Shown here: positions 63,478 through 64,000 of the stretch, one piece after another
Position numbering within the stretch: position 1 is the stretch's first letter
How the letters are laid out: each line of letters starts with the position of its first letter
NCBI RefSeq assembly: GCF_001984035.1
Contig: NZ_CP019449.1
Span: 2,914,001 to 2,978,000 of the forward strand
DNA: 64,000 nucleotides
From: Sphingopyxis sp. QXT-31
Lineage (GTDB): Bacteria > Pseudomonadota > Alphaproteobacteria > Sphingomonadales > Sphingomonadaceae
Direction: 5' to 3'
The notes under the pieces: model-generated
The model's database searches: none
Told to the model about the DNA's origin: nothing
Seen by the model: the letters and a program-made list of their open reading frames with translations, nothing else
Translations under genes and position numbers: made by a program

Positions 63478-64000
63478 ATGAGCGTCATTGCCCTGATCGA
63501 CTATGGCGCGGGCAATCTTCGCTCGGTGCATAATGCGCTCGTCGCGGCGGGCGCGCAGGACGTCGCCGTCACCGCCGATCCCGATATCGTCGCCAAGGCC
63601 GACCGCATCGTGCTGCCCGGTGTCGGCGCCTTCGCAGCCTGCATGAACGGGTTGTCGGCAATCGACGGGCTGGTCGAAGCGATGGAGCGGCGCGTGCGCG
63701 GCGAGGGCGCGCCCTTCCTCGGCATCTGCGTCGGCATGCAATTGCTCGCCGATGCGGGCGAGGAGCATGGAACGCGCCAAGGGCTCGGCTGGATCGGCGG
63801 CAAGGTGCGCGCCTTCGACCCGGCGCCGGGCATCCGCATCCCGCACATGGGCTGGAATGACGTCATCCCCGCGGCCGCGCATCCGGTGATCGCCGCAGGC
63901 GAGGCCTATTATCTGCACGGCTATCATTTCGCCGATGCCGTCGATGTCGCCGCCACCAGTAGCCATGGCGCGCCCTTCGTCGCCGCGGTCGCGAAGGACA
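63478..64000 (+). CDS. hisH: Imidazole glycerol phosphate synthase glutaminase subunit (3' end outside window)
   Basis: Class I glutamine amidotransferase supplying ammonia to HisF. N-terminal ALIDYGAGNLRSVHNAL, oxyanion loop VLPGVGAF, nucleophile Cys in GICVGMQLL and YYLHGYHF are visible. The Glu/His end of the triad is past the window. AGGAG lies 6 nt before ATG. Probably leads to hisA and hisF downstream. Confidence 0.96.
   Translation, partial: MSVIALIDYGAGNLRSVHNALVAAGAQDVAVTADPDIVAKADRIVLPGVGAFAACMNGLSAIDGLVEAMERRVRGEGAPFLGICVGMQLLADAGEEHGTRQGLGWIGGKVRAFDPAPGIRIPHMGWNDVIPAAAHPVIAAGEAYYLHGYHFADAVDVAATSSHGAPFVAAVAKD

Overview
The window is a high-GC, densely coded stretch of a sphingomonad-type alphaproteobacterial chromosome. 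A Sphingopyxis-like organism is the best guess, from gene order and protein sequence; no rRNA or marker phylogeny is present to prove it. I saw no tRNA or rRNA gene, no prophage, no complete insertion sequence and no CRISPR array. Most genes are housekeeping, packed in short operons with many 4-base ATGA stop/start overlaps.

Layout. 1-5.2 kb: recQ (cut by the window edge), a KefB/YbaL-type antiporter and an MHYT-GGDEF-EAL cyclic-di-GMP protein. 5.2-6.6 kb: a low-GC islet with a stand-alone SIR2-like protein. 6.6-10.8 kb: an Atm1-type ABC exporter, a large palindromic repeat, then lptA, lptC and an RNase D-like gene. 11-14.4 kb: a glycine-rich double cold-shock protein, Dps, a UPF0016 membrane protein and a GGDEF protein. 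14.6-18.8 kb: purE-purK-folA-M19 dipeptidase-ribF. 19-24.4 kb: a GDPD-family protein, ileS, lspA and a DUF3035 lipoprotein. 24.4-28 kb: dxs with two coupled membrane-associated genes. 28-34.5 kb: small enzymes, including a LysR gene divergent from a PNPOx-VOC-tautomerase-DMT operon. 34.7-40 kb: an HD-GYP protein, a CYP153-like P450, a DUF985 cupin and thiC under a TPP riboswitch. 40-51.3 kb: accessory single genes, among them a base-composition-chimeric TPR protein, two 2H phosphoesterases, an Arr rifampin ADP-ribosyltransferase, an amber-interrupted secreted protein, an arylamine N-acetyltransferase and OsmC. 51.6-58.7 kb: an M3 peptidase, an SMP-30 lactonase and an acyl-CoA degradation set. 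58.9-64 kb: gmk, DUF2585, fumC, sspB, hisB and the start of hisH.

Shared themes. Three cyclic-di-GMP enzymes lie within 33 kb (MHYT-GGDEF-EAL, GGDEF, HD-GYP). The acyl-CoA dehydrogenase, thiolase, SDR and thioesterase look like one fatty- or branched-acyl-CoA degradation unit, preceded by a LiuR-like inverted repeat. lptC and lptA supply two parts of the LPS export bridge. lspA and several lipobox proteins go together functionally.

Intergenic space is unusually rich in dispersed palindromes: seven copies of a two-ended or symmetric 130-180 bp element, two copies of a larger element with nested inverted arms, and one 28-bp-arm stem-loop. The best candidates for undescribed biology are the SIR2-like islet, the overlapping leader frame of the cold-shock gene, the structured dispersed repeats and the TPR gene whose two halves differ sharply in base composition.
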